Part shown: piece by piece, positions 18,548 through 26,761 of the stretch
Layout of the letters: each line of letters begins with the position of its first letter
Position numbering within the stretch: the stretch's first letter is position 1
DNA from: Geomicrobium sp. JCM 19038
GTDB taxonomy: Bacteria > Bacillota > Bacilli > Bacillales > Marinococcaceae
NCBI RefSeq assembly: GCF_000698125.1
Contig: NZ_BAXA01000012.1
Location: 62,001 to 126,000, forward strand
Direction of reading: 5' to 3'
Length of the DNA: 64,000 bases
Translations under genes and position numbers: made by a program
The notes under the pieces: model-generated
The model's input: only the letters and a program-made list of their open reading frames with translations
The model's database searches: none
What the model was told of the DNA's origin: nothing

Positions 18548-19105
18548 ATGGAGAAACAAGACCGTATAAAGCGAAAACGTCGCAGGTTGTTTATGCGCGC
18601 GGCCATTTTGTTTTCCATTGTCGCTGCAGTCGGCTATGTGTTTGTTACGAACTTCTTTATGGCCGAAGCAAGCATTGTAAATGAAGGAGACGACGCTCCA
18701 AACTTCTCTCTCGTTAATATGGAAGGAGAAGTGGTTGAACTGGCTGATTATGAAGGTCAGGGTGTTTTCTTAAATTTCTGGGGAACATATTGCCCGCCAT
18801 GTGAAGACGAAATGCCTTACATGGAAGCAGAATGGCAAAATTATAAAGACAAAGACGTTGAAATTTTAGCGGTAAACGTTGGTGAGAGTGAACTTCAAAT
18901 CGACCGTTTTGCCAATCGACATAGCTTAAACTTTCCAATACTAAAGGATAGTAATCGTGACGTACTTAACGCTTATGGTGTAGGGGTATTGCCTGCAACA
19001 TTTCTCATTGATGAGCATGGGGAAGTGATTCTTAAGCGTGAAGGCGGAATGAGTCAAGAGCATGTCGAGAATTTCATGGGAATGATTGACCCAGCTGCCT
19101 CTTAG
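18548..19105 (+). CDS. resA: ResA/TlpA-type membrane-anchored thiol-disulfide oxidoreductase
   Basis: This is a 185-residue protein with a basic N-terminus, one signal anchor (residues 15-33) and an extracytoplasmic thioredoxin fold. The active site is CPPC in FLNFWGTYCPPCEDEMP, and the cis-Pro lies in GVGVLPATFLID. ResA reduces apocytochrome c before haem attachment using electrons from CcdA, which is encoded at 2.3 kb. B. subtilis ResA has CEPC, so the dipeptide differs. It is monocistronic here, unlike resABC operons. ATG 18548 follows GAGGTGG closely; the upstream in-frame TTG at 18536 was not used. Confidence 0.82.
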   Translation: MEKQDRIKRKRRRLFMRAAILFSIVAAVGYVFVTNFFMAEASIVNEGDDAPNFSLVNMEGEVVELADYEGQGVFLNFWGTYCPPCEDEMPYMEAEWQNYKDKDVEILAVNVGESELQIDRFANRHSLNFPILKDSNRDVLNAYGVGVLPATFLIDEHGEVILKREGGMSQEHVENFMGMIDPAAS

Positions 19106-19122
19106 TGAAGGGGCAGCTTTTA
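19093..19122 (+). terminator. Terminator overlapping the resA-like 3' end
   Basis: The stem AGCTGCC/GGCAGCT (19093-19099 with 19112-19118) is followed by TTTTATT. The left arm is within the last codons of the gene. Confidence 0.65.
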
Positions 19123-19168
19123 TTAATTTATACGCGTGTATAAGGAACCTACAAAAAGAGGGATCACA

Positions 19169-19774
19169 ATGAATGAGTCGATTGATAGGAAGTTATTATT
19201 CGCAGTCTGGCAAGGCTTCGGTCTCATGGTTCTGGTTGGTTTTATTCTTATTATTGTTTTTCGTTTTGGAGAAGTGTTACCGTTTGTACTTGACTTGTTC
19301 GACACATCAGACTTCGGAATTATACTAGCGTTAGTGATCGGATTAGTCAGTGGGCTTTTGATGGCGTTACTTGTAACAGGGGTGATGGTGCTAACAGGTA
19401 CCGAGTTACCGAAAAACGAGATGACCGAATTGCTCGAACAGATCGTCCGAATGCCAGGGGGACTTTTGACGATCAGTTTAGGAGCGGGATTTGCTGAAGA
19501 GTTCTTGTTTCGAGGTGTGCTCGTTGGATTAGTGATTGACGTGTGGCCAGTGTGGCTCGTGTTAACGTTAAACGCACTGTTATTCATGGCTGTACATGTT
19601 CCTCAATATCGAGGGAAACCGTTGATGCATCTGACAATCTTTATTATGGGTCTGTGGCTTGCATTTCTGTTTTATTGGACGTCTTCATTACTCGCACCGA
19701 TTATTGCACATGCGATTTACAACGGTGTATTAGGGTATCACCTGAAAAAGCAAGGAAAAGCAGAAGACAACTAG
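19169..19774 (+). CDS. CPBP-family intramembrane metalloprotease
   Basis: This is a 201-residue, multi-spanning Abi/CAAX protease-like protein. The CPBP motifs are present: EE...R in FAEEFLFRGVLVG, a His in LFMAVHVPQ and HAIYN near the C-terminus. Such proteins are membrane proteases or scaffolds, some linked to bacteriocin immunity; no substrate can be inferred. AGAGGG precedes ATG 19169. A hairpin covers its stop codon. Confidence 0.8.
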   Translation: MNESIDRKLLFAVWQGFGLMVLVGFILIIVFRFGEVLPFVLDLFDTSDFGIILALVIGLVSGLLMALLVTGVMVLTGTELPKNEMTELLEQIVRMPGGLLTISLGAGFAEEFLFRGVLVGLVIDVWPVWLVLTLNALLFMAVHVPQYRGKPLMHLTIFIMGLWLAFLFYWTSSLLAPIIAHAIYNGVLGYHLKKQGKAEDN

Positions 19775-19794
19775 TGCACAGCTATGTGCACTAG
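19771..19794. terminator. Convergent-gene hairpin
   Basis: A perfect 10-bp stem CTAGTGCACA/TGTGCACTAG (19771-19780 with 19785-19794) lies between the convergent CPBP and azlD genes. There is no clear T-tract, so it is a weak or Rho-assisted terminator at best. Confidence 0.45.
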
Positions 19795-19796
19795 GG

Positions 19797-20117
19797 TTAT
19801 ACGAGCATTCGAGTAACAATTCCACAGACCATCCCAATGATTAAGGCGAAAGGTAAGGATTTAGAGAAGAACATCGTAACTCCACTTGAGATTGCTGCGA
19901 CTGTAATTGGAATGGAGACATATGTTAAGCCTCCTTCAGGAGTCATAATCTGTATAACAACAAGAGCTGTGATGATGCTGATTGGGACGAATTGTAAATA
20001 CGTTTTAATAGCAGGGGTAACATGAATCTTAGTCATAACTTCCAGTCCGATGAGCCGCGACAAGTAAGTAATGATTGCGAGTGTAATTATGAGTAGAATC
20101 GTATCATTCATCGTCAA
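19797..20117 (-). CDS. azlD: AzlD-like branched-chain amino acid transport subunit
   Basis: This is a 106-residue, four-helix membrane protein of the AzlD family (LIITLAIITYLSRLIGLEVM, KTYLQFVPISIITALVV, PFALIIGMVCGIVTRML). AzlC and AzlD together export branched-chain amino acids or analogues such as azaleucine. Start TTG 20117 follows AAAGGACG and begins 1 bp after the azlC stop; an internal ATG at 20111 is the alternative. It is divergent from an XRE-cupin regulator that probably controls the pair. Confidence 0.82.
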   Translation of the reverse strand: MTMNDTILLIITLAIITYLSRLIGLEVMTKIHVTPAIKTYLQFVPISIITALVVIQIMTPEGGLTYVSIPITVAAISSGVTMFFSKSLPFALIIGMVCGIVTRMLV

Positions 20118-20118
20118 G

Positions 20119-20794
20119 TTATCGTCCTTTCCTAGAAAGGAATAGTCCAAGAAAAGGTGCGACAATTCCTACAATTATAATTGTGAATTGATTCGTTGGA
20201 AATAGTGCTTCGAGACTAATGGTGAGTAAAGCCGCAAGCACCATTGTTGCAAAAGCCGGATAATTGGTTATCGATTGCACGAGCAATGCGGCAAATGTTA
20301 CAGGGAAAGCTAAATCTAATCCATAAGCGACGGGATCAATGACATTTCCTAGACTTGCACCAACGATCGATGATAAAAGCCAGCTCACATAAAACGTAAT
20401 TGCTGCTCCGAGGAAAAAGCGTGGAGCAGGACCAATCTCTTTAAATTTACTTGTGCTAAGTACGAACGACTCATCATTAATCCCAAATGCATAAAGAAAG
20501 CGAGTCGAACGTTTGAGTTGGTGAAATCCATCAGAAAGCTGCGCCATATAGAAGATTCCGTAAATTCAAAAGCGATGTTGCAATCACTAGGTTCATAAAC
20601 GGTGCGCCAGAAGCTATCATAGCAACAGCAACGAGCTGTACGGAGCCTGAAAATACGAGGATCGACATGAGAATTGTTTCAAAGTAACTCATCCCAGCTC
20701 CAATCGCAAGTACACCGTAAGACACCCCATAGGTTGCAATGGCGAGTGCTAAAGGTAAAGCGATGATGATGCCATATCGAAAGTAAGACGTCAA
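20119..20794 (-). pseudogene. azlC: AzlC-like branched-chain amino acid permease, frameshifted (likely sequence error)
   Basis: This is the large subunit of the AzlCD exporter. The N-terminal frame (TTG 20794, preceded by AAGGAGGG) has the AzlC features SYGVLAIGAGMSYFETI, FSGSVQLVAVAMI and LLNLRNLLYGAA. The C-terminal frame continues FLYAFGINDESFVLS, with the conserved DESF, and several helices. Removing one T from the TTT at minus-strand 20537-20535 joins them as GAASDGFHQLKRS, about 224 residues in all. This is the only break in the window that looks like an added base. The intact azlD and regulator argue for a functional gene. Confidence 0.75.
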
Positions 20795-20809
20795 AAAATA
20801 CCCTCCTTA

Positions 20810-20845
20810 TATATTATAATATACTTTTGATTAATTATAATATAA
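20810..20845. promoter_or_regulatory. Tandem palindromic repeats between azlC and the XRE regulator
   Basis: ATTATAATATA occurs twice (20813-20823 and 20835-20845), 22 bp apart, about two helical turns. The first lies in the self-complementary TATATTATAATATA. They sit between the divergent starts and are good candidates for the operator of the XRE-cupin protein. A TGGTATACT extended -10 at 20857-20865 probably drives the regulator gene. Confidence 0.45.
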
Positions 20846-20908
20846 CTTAAGCATTATGGTATACTGAAAATCGAACATAAAACTATAAATCTTAGGTTGG
20901 AGTAGACA

Positions 20909-21463
20909 ATGGACGATCAGCGAGCAGAACATTTATCAAGAAAACTCGGCGAATCGATTCGAAAAGTTAGAACCTCACGTAAAGTAAGTATGGAAATGAT
21001 GGCAAAAGAAATAGGCATTAGTAAATTAACGCTATTAAAAATAGAAAAAGGCGAAGGTAATCCAACGCTTGCAGTCGTTTGGAAGATTGCAAATGCCTTA
21101 CAGTTACCGATTGCTAGCTTATTGCAAGAACAAGAAGAAGGAGAAGTTGTGAAACGAGGTGGATCGTTTACGCTATCAAGTGTGCACGAAGATTTTACAG
21201 CAGAGCTTTTGTTCCAAACGAAAAACACCGAAGTTTACCAAGGCTATATCAAAGCAAATAGCGTGTATCAATCAGAACCTCACCGCGAAGGCGTCGTTGA
21301 ATGCGTAACGGTACTAGCTGGGCGGATTACAATTAAAGTAGAAGATCGAACGTATCAACTGGAAACGTATGATAGCATTCGTTTTGATGGTGATCGTAGT
21401 CATTCTTATTGCAATGAAGAAATCGAGGGAGCAAAGTTGCACTTTGTCATCACACATTCATAA
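20909..21463 (+). CDS. XRE-family regulator with C-terminal cupin domain
   Basis: This is a 184-residue regulator. Residues 12-70 form a helix-turn-helix of the XRE/SinR type (MEMMAKEIGISKLTLLKIEK), and residues 100-184 form a small cupin (SVYQSEPHREGVVECVTVLA, DSIRFDGDRSHSY) with His positions that could bind a ligand or metal. This architecture often controls a neighbouring transport gene in response to a small molecule. It is divergent from azlCD, which frequently pairs with such regulators, so amino acid-responsive control of azlCD is inferred. Confidence 0.8.
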   Translation: MDDQRAEHLSRKLGESIRKVRTSRKVSMEMMAKEIGISKLTLLKIEKGEGNPTLAVVWKIANALQLPIASLLQEQEEGEVVKRGGSFTLSSVHEDFTAELLFQTKNTEVYQGYIKANSVYQSEPHREGVVECVTVLAGRITIKVEDRTYQLETYDSIRFDGDRSHSYCNEEIEGAKLHFVITHS

Positions 21464-21532
21464 TTTCAGCATCTGGAAGCAATGATTTGCGTTTAAAATG
21501 AGAAGAGATTCCACGAACAGGGGTGCCATACG

Positions 21533-21766
21533 TTGAAACAAGTATTTATTTTAGTAAGTAGTGCAGCTATATTGTTTCTACTACTTCCTTCGTTTGACGC
21601 TTATGCAAACGAACTGACCGAATTTACAGCGCAAGGAAATAATGAAGAAGATGGTACGATTCCTTATATTGTTGCAAATATCTCATCGATGGTCGGGGCA
21701 ATGATTCTTGCTGCGATTACGTTATATTTCCTTATACGACGAGAACGTAAAAATAAAAAAGATTGA
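21533..21766 (+). CDS. Small secreted/membrane protein, unknown function
   Basis: This is a 77-residue protein with a TTG start after CAGGGGTG. A signal-like hydrophobic segment (residues 5-20, ending SFDAYA) is followed by an acidic extracytoplasmic stretch, one transmembrane helix (about residues 46-66) and a basic cytoplasmic tail RRERKNKKD. No family was recognised. A strong bidirectional terminator overlaps its stop, supporting a real transcription unit. Confidence 0.55.
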   Translation: MKQVFILVSSAAILFLLLPSFDAYANELTEFTAQGNNEEDGTIPYIVANISSMVGAMILAAITLYFLIRRERKNKKD

Positions 21767-21797
21767 GCAGGCATTACGTGCCTAGCTCAATCTTTTT
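21756..21797. terminator. Bidirectional terminator
   Basis: A 13-bp stem AAAAAGATTGAGC/GCTCAATCTTTTT (21756-21768 with 21785-21797), extended by an inner AGGCA/TGCCT, separates the small membrane protein from the convergent SDR gene. Confidence 0.85.
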
Positions 21798-21801
21798 ATT
21801 T

Positions 21802-22527
21802 TTATAGGTAATCACGGATGCTTAGCAATGCACCATTTTCATGGGTGTCTTTTAGAACACCATGGATGATGCGGTCACTCACAACTTCAGGTTTTACAAG
21901 ATTACCATCTTCTTTATATGCCTTAAATTTATCAACATGTTTAAAACGACTTTGATCTGCATTGCGAATCGTTGATTGCATATTCGTATCAATAATTCCC
22001 GGTGCTAAGGAATAGAAACGAATCGGGTTTGTGGCTTCTTCTTGTTCAACCGCAGCTGTTTTCGTGAACATATCCAGACCAGACTTCCCGCTACAATAAA
22101 CATTCCAGCCGTCCATAGGACTTCTTCCAGCACCAGAGCTGATATTGAGGACAGTTTTTGGTACTAAATAGGATTCACTAAGTTTCACGAACAGGTTCGC
22201 CAAAATAACAGGTGCTGTTAAATTCACGGTGAAATGGCTCGCGATCTCTTCATTTTGTAGAGAACCGACGCGACCGACAGGTTCAACGACCCCTGCATTG
22301 TTAATGAGTAAAAGCTCTGTAACGTTGCCTTGGAGTTGATCAAAAATCGTCGTCATAACGTGTTCTAATTGATCTAACTGACTGATGTCAACTTGGTGAG
22401 CATTCACGTCTTCAAGTGAGACTTCAGAGCGAGAGAGCGTATGGACGACAGCACCTTCTTCAACGTATTGTTTTGCAAGTGCAAAACCGAGTCCTTTTGA
22501 TGCGCCAGTAATGATCACGTGTTTCAT
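21802..22527 (-). CDS. Short-chain dehydrogenase/reductase (YueD/benzil reductase-like)
   Basis: This is a 241-residue NAD(P)-dependent SDR. It shows the cofactor glycine motif TGASKGLGFALA, NNAG (LLINNAGV), the catalytic Ser in LNISSGAGRSP, and Tyr-x3-Lys in VYCSGKSGLDMF, followed by LAPGIIDTNMQ. The sequence resembles the Bacillus benzil reductase/sepiapterin-reductase-like group (YueD), which reduces small diketones or carbonyls. The physiological substrate is unknown. It is probably co-transcribed with the upstream DUF4328-like gene (12-bp gap). Confidence 0.82.
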   Translation of the reverse strand: MKHVIITGASKGLGFALAKQYVEEGAVVHTLSRSEVSLEDVNAHQVDISQLDQLEHVMTTIFDQLQGNVTELLLINNAGVVEPVGRVGSLQNEEIASHFTVNLTAPVILANLFVKLSESYLVPKTVLNISSGAGRSPMDGWNVYCSGKSGLDMFTKTAAVEQEEATNPIRFYSLAPGIIDTNMQSTIRNADQSRFKHVDKFKAYKEDGNLVKPEVVSDRIIHGVLKDTHENGALLSIRDYL

Positions 22528-22539
22528 TGTAAATTCCCC

Positions 22540-23184
22540 CTACGTACGATTAGATTGTTGGTTCGTTAAGTTGCGAACAACAAAGATGGCTAAGATTCCT
22601 GCAATAAACAAGGTGAACTCAGACAAGCTTGTTGTGAGTGCATCATTTTGAATCATGCTAATCGTTGCATTCTCGACGGTGAAGAACCCACTTGACATCG
22701 TCATCAACATAGAGAAGAGGAAAAATACCCACCAAAAGATAATGAGAGAATTCTGTTTCTTATCTTTTTCTCCGAGTTGCTTAATTGCCATTTTCTTTGA
22801 AACATCGAGAAACGCAAGCAGTGGCAAGAAGAAGTTCATGAACGGGATAATGAAAAAAGTAACGATCCAACCGGCGTTGTTCACTTCACCGTCTTCAAGG
22901 TTCTTCTTCGCTGCACTAAATACTAAGTATGTCCAACGTAAAAAAACGACCGCTGTTATGAGAAATAATACGAGTCGAGGAAAAATGACAAATAAAGTCA
23001 TTTGTCCGAGTGTTTCTCTCAAATCGTGAGGGATCGATTCCGCACTATTTTCTGAAGGAAGAGATTGAAGTGATGTGTACTCATAGATGCCAACAATCGC
23101 TGTGAGTAAAGCGAAAAGCGATGTAATCAACAAGAGGACAATCGTAAAGCGTTTTGTGCTATGTAGCTTTTGTAGTTCATTCAT
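22540..23184 (-). CDS. DUF4328-like integral membrane protein
   Basis: This is a 214-residue protein with four or five transmembrane helices. The central part FLRWTYLVFSAAKKN...NAGWIVTFFIIPFMNFFLPL matches the DUF4328 pattern (FLRW, then Gly-Trp, then a P-x-N-x-x-x-P helix). Function is unknown. ATG 23184 was chosen because GAGGATG lies just upstream; the ATG at 23202 is not preceded by a site. Confidence 0.65.
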   Translation of the reverse strand: MNELQKLHSTKRFTIVLLLITSLFALLTAIVGIYEYTSLQSLPSENSAESIPHDLRETLGQMTLFVIFPRLVLFLITAVVFLRWTYLVFSAAKKNLEDGEVNNAGWIVTFFIIPFMNFFLPLLAFLDVSKKMAIKQLGEKDKKQNSLIIFWWVFFLFSMLMTMSSGFFTVENATISMIQNDALTTSLSEFTLFIAGILAIFVVRNLTNQQSNRT

Positions 23185-23298
23185 GGTTACATGCATCCTC
23201 ATTTCTAACGTGCTAGGTTAACTATAGCATTTCCACATTTGATGTGTAAAAGTTTCTTCTATCGGGAAAAAGAACGGCATGAAAGGAAGTGGCAAATC

Positions 23299-24741
23299 AT
23301 GAATAAACTATATATAAATGGCGATTGGGTAGAAAGTACATCAAATGAAATAATCACGGTTTTAAACCCGGCAACAGAAGAAGTCATTGGTGAAGTGCCG
23401 AAAGGAACGAAAGAGGATGTTGATCGAGCGGTCGATGGTGCCTTTACCGCGCAAAAGAAATGGGCAAAAGAGTCAGGCGCTACGCGTGCGGAAGTTGCAA
23501 GGAAAATCGGCGAGGCGATTGAACGAGATAAAGAAGAATGGATTCGTTTGCTCGTGCAAGAACAAGGGAAAACGATGGCTTATGCACGAGGTGAGATCGA
23601 CAAGTCCATACAGTATTGTCACTATATGGCAGGCTTTGGATTACGTATGGAAGGTGACACGCTACCTAGTGAACGAGAAAACGAGATGCTTCTCGTTTTG
23701 AAGAAGCCGATCGGTGTTGTAGGTGGCATTGTTCCTTGGAACTTCCCGGTGTTTGTAATGCTAAGAAAGGTTATTCCGCCTCTTGTAGCAGGCTGTTCAG
23801 TTGTTATCAAACCGAGTACAGAAACGCCACTAACTGCTTACAAATTTGCAGAACTCGTACATGAATTAGGTTTAGCGCCAGGGTTGTTTCAACTCGTGCC
23901 AGGCTCAGGTTCAGAGGTCGGTAATGCAATTGCAGCTCATGAGAAGGTGAGTCTAGTTACGATGACCGGGAGCTTTCCAGCAGGTTCTAAAGTGATGGAA
24001 GCCGCAGCTACCAACGTAAAGAAAGTGAACCTTGAATTAGGTGGTAAAGCTCCTGTCATCGTAACGCAAAATGCGGACATCGATGAAGCGGTTGAGCATA
24101 TTGTGCAATCTAGAATCGTGAATACGGGTCAAGTATGTACGAACGCTGAGCGCGTCTACGTTCAAGAGAGTGTGATTGACACGTTTAATGAGAAAATGGC
24201 TGAGCGGATGAAAGCTGTGAAGTATGGTGATCCGTTAAAAGATTCGTCCGTTGAAATGGGACCACTCATTAGTCAAGATCAATTGGATGATGTTGTTTCT
24301 GCGGTTCAAGAAGCGAAAGAAGAAGGCGCAACGATTGTCGTCGGTGGACAAGCAGTCACAGACCGCAAAGGATTCTTCTTTGAACCGACGGTAATTACAA
24401 ATGCGAAGCATGAGATGAAGATTATGACAGAAGAGATCTTCGGTCCTGTTCTTCCGATTACGTCCTATGAAACGCTAGATCAAGTGATTGATTGGGCGAA
24501 TGACTCGGAGTACGGGTTATCTTCTTCAATATTTACGAATGACTACAATGAAATGATGCGAGCGATTAATGAACTAAACTTTGGAGAAGTTTATGTGAAT
24601 CGTGAGCATGATGAAGCCATTCATGGTTATCATGCTGGGTGGAGAAAGTCAGGTGTTGGCGGTGCCGACGGTAAGTATGGATTCGAAGATTATTTAGCGA
24701 CAACGGTTGCTTATTTGCAATATGATCGAACGAAACAATAG
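23299..24741 (+). CDS. aldA: Aldehyde dehydrogenase, AldA (lactaldehyde/glycolaldehyde) type
   Basis: This is a 480-residue NAD-dependent aldehyde dehydrogenase. It shows the Rossmann region GGIVPWNFPVFVML and KPSTETPLTAYK, the catalytic Glu in LELGGKAP, Cys in NTGQVCTNAERV and the Asn of PWNFP. The C-terminus HAGWRKSGVGGADGKYGF is the signature shared with E. coli AldA, which oxidises L-lactaldehyde and glycolaldehyde. It is monocistronic with its own terminator. AAAGGAAG precedes ATG 23299. Confidence 0.85.
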   Translation: MNKLYINGDWVESTSNEIITVLNPATEEVIGEVPKGTKEDVDRAVDGAFTAQKKWAKESGATRAEVARKIGEAIERDKEEWIRLLVQEQGKTMAYARGEIDKSIQYCHYMAGFGLRMEGDTLPSERENEMLLVLKKPIGVVGGIVPWNFPVFVMLRKVIPPLVAGCSVVIKPSTETPLTAYKFAELVHELGLAPGLFQLVPGSGSEVGNAIAAHEKVSLVTMTGSFPAGSKVMEAAATNVKKVNLELGGKAPVIVTQNADIDEAVEHIVQSRIVNTGQVCTNAERVYVQESVIDTFNEKMAERMKAVKYGDPLKDSSVEMGPLISQDQLDDVVSAVQEAKEEGATIVVGGQAVTDRKGFFFEPTVITNAKHEMKIMTEEIFGPVLPITSYETLDQVIDWANDSEYGLSSSIFTNDYNEMMRAINELNFGEVYVNREHDEAIHGYHAGWRKSGVGGADGKYGFEDYLATTVAYLQYDRTKQ

Positions 24742-24748
24742 ATGAACG

Positions 24749-24782
24749 AACAAAACGAGCTGTATGATCAGCTCGTTTTGTT
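24749..24782. terminator. Bidirectional terminator
   Basis: A perfect 14-bp stem AACAAAACGAGCTG/CAGCTCGTTTTGTT (24749-24762 with 24769-24782) separates aldA from the convergent germination gene. Confidence 0.85.
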
Positions 24783-26235
24783 TAGGATTGTCGTTTTTTA
24801 TCCATCGGGTTCACAATGGATGGTCGATTGTTTTTGTATGGCTGTGGAATTCGGAATAAGAAGTCAGCAGCAGCACGTGCATTAAATGGGAGAAAAGGCC
24901 ACATGTAAGGCGTGTTTAGCGTTTTCGTTTTGACAAGTGTGATTAAGAAGAACATACAAGTAACCATAAACCCAATTGGCCCAAAGAACCCGACACTCAG
25001 TACTAAGACGAGACGAATGATGCGGTTACATAACCCCATCTCATAACTTGGCGTTGCATAGCTGCCATTGCTACGACGGCTGTATAGAGAACAACTTCTC
25101 CCGTGAAAACCCCAACTTCAATGGCAATTTCACTAATGAGAATTGCAGCAACGAGACCGAGTGCTGTTGCTAACGCATTTGGCGTATGAATGGCTGCCAT
25201 ACGTAATACTTCTAAGCCAAATTCAGCAATTAAGACTTGGACAAAAATCGGAATCGTATAATCATCACTTACCCCGATGAAATCCCACGTTGTCGGTCCA
25301 AGAGCTGCATATTCTTCAAGCAGAAACCAACCTGGCAATAAAAAGATCGAAAAAAATACTGCAATAATTCGTATCCAGCGTAAAAACGCACCGACGATCG
25401 GTTCTTGGCGGTATTCTTCAGCATGTTGCATATGATGCCAATAGGTTGTCGGGAAGATCATGACGCTTGGAGAGCCATCCGTAATGATAATGACATGGCC
25501 TTCTAACATGTGAGTGGCTGCCGTATCAGGTCGCTCTGTGTAGCGAACGCGTGGATACGGAGAAACTGATTCTTTGAACAGAAATTCTTCAAGGGTTTTT
25601 TCACCCATTGTGAGTCCATCAATATTGACGGATTTTAATTTCTTTTTTAGGCGCTTGGCAATTTCTGGATCTGCAACGGAACTAATATAGCCGATCACAA
25701 TGTCAGTTTTTGAGCGAGTTCCAACTTGCACATGCTCCATAATTAACGAAGGGTCTCGTAACCGTCTTCGAATGAGGGCGCTGTTGAAAACAAGGGTTTC
25801 CACAAATCCGTCACGTGGCCCTCGGACAACACGCTCAAGATCTGGCTCCTCTGGAGAACGAATGGGATATTCCCTTGCGTCAATCATGAGTGCTTCGTCG
25901 TAACCTTCAACGAGTAAAGCGCTTTGACCTGCGAGGATATTCGTTAGAATTTCATCAAGGTCATTTGAACGTTCAATTTCAGATTGGGGAATAAACCGAT
26001 GCTCAAGGTGCGCCATCACATTATCCTTGATGTTATCGATTCGTGATAAGTTTTCTAACGTGTGTATGATTGCTAAATCATTTCCGAAGCCGTCAACGAG
26101 AAACATACAGAGTTTGATGTCGCCAATTTGAAAGTTGTGTTGAACGAGGTCGAAGTTTTTATCAACACGTAGTTCTTTGCTTAACGTCTCGACATTTTGT
26201 TCGAAATCATTGCTTAACGTGCGTTTTCGTTTCAT
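24782..26235 (-). pseudogene. spoVAF: SpoVAF/GerA-family spore germination protein, frameshifted (likely sequence error)
   Basis: This GerA-family (GerAA/SpoVAF) protein of the spore inner membrane has a large soluble N-domain (GFGNDLAIIHTLENLSRI, VRGPRDGFVETLVFN) and a membrane domain (SPSVMIFPTTYWHHMQHAEE, with HAEEYRQEP characteristic of SpoVAF). The frame breaks near 25060; adding one T (GCTATGCA to GCTTATGCA) gives AAYATPSYEMGLCNRIIR, the conserved family motif, and about 484 residues. Start ATG 26235 follows AAGGAGGCGAGC. A SigG-like promoter precedes it, consistent with forespore expression. It stands alone, away from any spoVA operon. Confidence 0.82.
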
Positions 26236-26256
26236 CGCTCGCCTCCTTATCAGGTT

Positions 26257-26287
26257 TATTATGAGCGGAGAACGGGTAAGCAATTCA
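26257..26287 (-). promoter_or_regulatory. SigG-type forespore promoter
   Basis: On the minus strand, TGAATT (26287-26282), an 18-bp spacer and CATAATA (26263-26257) match the SigG/SigF consensus shape (TGnAT-n, CATnnTA). It ends 21 bp before the germination gene's ATG. Confidence 0.6.
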
Positions 26288-26314
26288 TGTTGAGGAGATT
26301 TATTACATTTATGG

Positions 26315-26343
26315 TTGACAGTTTTCTTAGACAAAGGTATAGT
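26315..26343 (+). promoter_or_regulatory. SigA promoter of the M-box/mgtE transcript
   Basis: TTGACA (26315-26320), a 17-bp spacer and TATAGT (26338-26343) lie just upstream of the riboswitch. Confidence 0.85.
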
Positions 26344-26369
26344 CGGAAACGGTATGAATTTCATAAACA

Positions 26370-26526
26370 ACCTCGTTAGGTGAGGCTCCTGTACGGAGAT
26401 ATGCTGCTGCCCAAAAATGTCCAAAGACGCCAATGGGTGAACAGGAATTATCGAGCTAAGGTAATTTTTAATGTAGCTGGCAATGGTCCTATGCCGTACA
26501 GTGCTAAAGCTCTACGACGGAGACGT
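26370..26526 (+). ncRNA. M-box (ykoK leader) Mg2+-sensing riboswitch
   Basis: The sequence contains the conserved M-box blocks in order: CGTTAGGTGAGGCTCCTGTA (26374), GCTGCTGCCC, AATGTCCAAAGACGCCAATG (about 26416), GGTGAACAGGAATTATCGA, GTAGCTGGCAATGG and ATGCCGTACAGTGCTAAAGC (about 26491). It lies between a SigA promoter and an intrinsic terminator, upstream of mgtE. The family folds compactly when Mg2+ is plentiful and promotes termination, lowering Mg2+ transporter synthesis. Ends are approximate because P1 was placed by eye. Confidence 0.95.
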
Positions 26527-26569
26527 ATATAAGAAAAAGCTGCACGTGTGTGCACGCTTAACTTTGGTG

Positions 26570-26599
26570 AGCCGTCTTCTCGTAGAAGATGGCTTTTTT
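26570..26599 (+). terminator. Riboswitch-controlled terminator
   Basis: The 11-bp stem AGCCGTCTTCT/AGAAGATGGCT (26570-26580 with 26584-26594, one G-T pair) is followed by T6. It is the expected expression platform of the M-box. Confidence 0.85.
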
Positions 26600-26635
26600 G
26601 TATGAGTAGAATCGAGTTTTGGTAACTTATAAAGG

Positions 26636-26725
26636 AGGTGAGGGAACGTTGCGTCCCAGGATGAAGAGTGTTGATGATGAAGATAGGTATTGGATAACAA
26701 CTAAGAAGATCGCTGTCCCTCACCT
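26636..26725 (+). promoter_or_regulatory. Long-range pairing that could sequester the leader ORF ribosome binding site
   Basis: AGGTGAGGGA at 26636-26645, overlapping the strong AAAGGAGGTG site of the leader ORF, is a perfect 10-base complement of TCCCTCACCT at 26716-26725 inside the same ORF. It encloses a 70-nt loop downstream of the M-box terminator. A translational control element is inferred. Confidence 0.45.
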
Positions 26726-26750
26726 TATACGTGAAGGTACGGCTGATTAG
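26649..26750 (+). CDS. 33-residue leader ORF upstream of mgtE
   Basis: TTG 26649 follows a near-ideal AAAGGAGGTGAGG site. The ORF runs 33 codons (residues 1-16 begin RPRMKSVDDEDRYW after the start; residues 17-33 include KKIAVPHLIREG) to TAG 26748. The stop sits in TTAGGAGG, the ribosome binding site of mgtE, so the two are positioned for translational coupling. No similarity was recognised and there is no hydrophobic segment. It may be a regulatory leader peptide rather than a functional protein. Confidence 0.5.
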   Translation: MRPRMKSVDDEDRYWITTKKIAVPHLIREGTAD

Positions 26751-26761
26751 GAGGTTTAGCG

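Noticed and set aside
19123-19587. 154-codon minus-strand ORF opposite the CPBP protease gene
   Set aside because: It is Asn/Ser/Thr-rich low-complexity antisense translation of a membrane protein and overlaps a clear family member.
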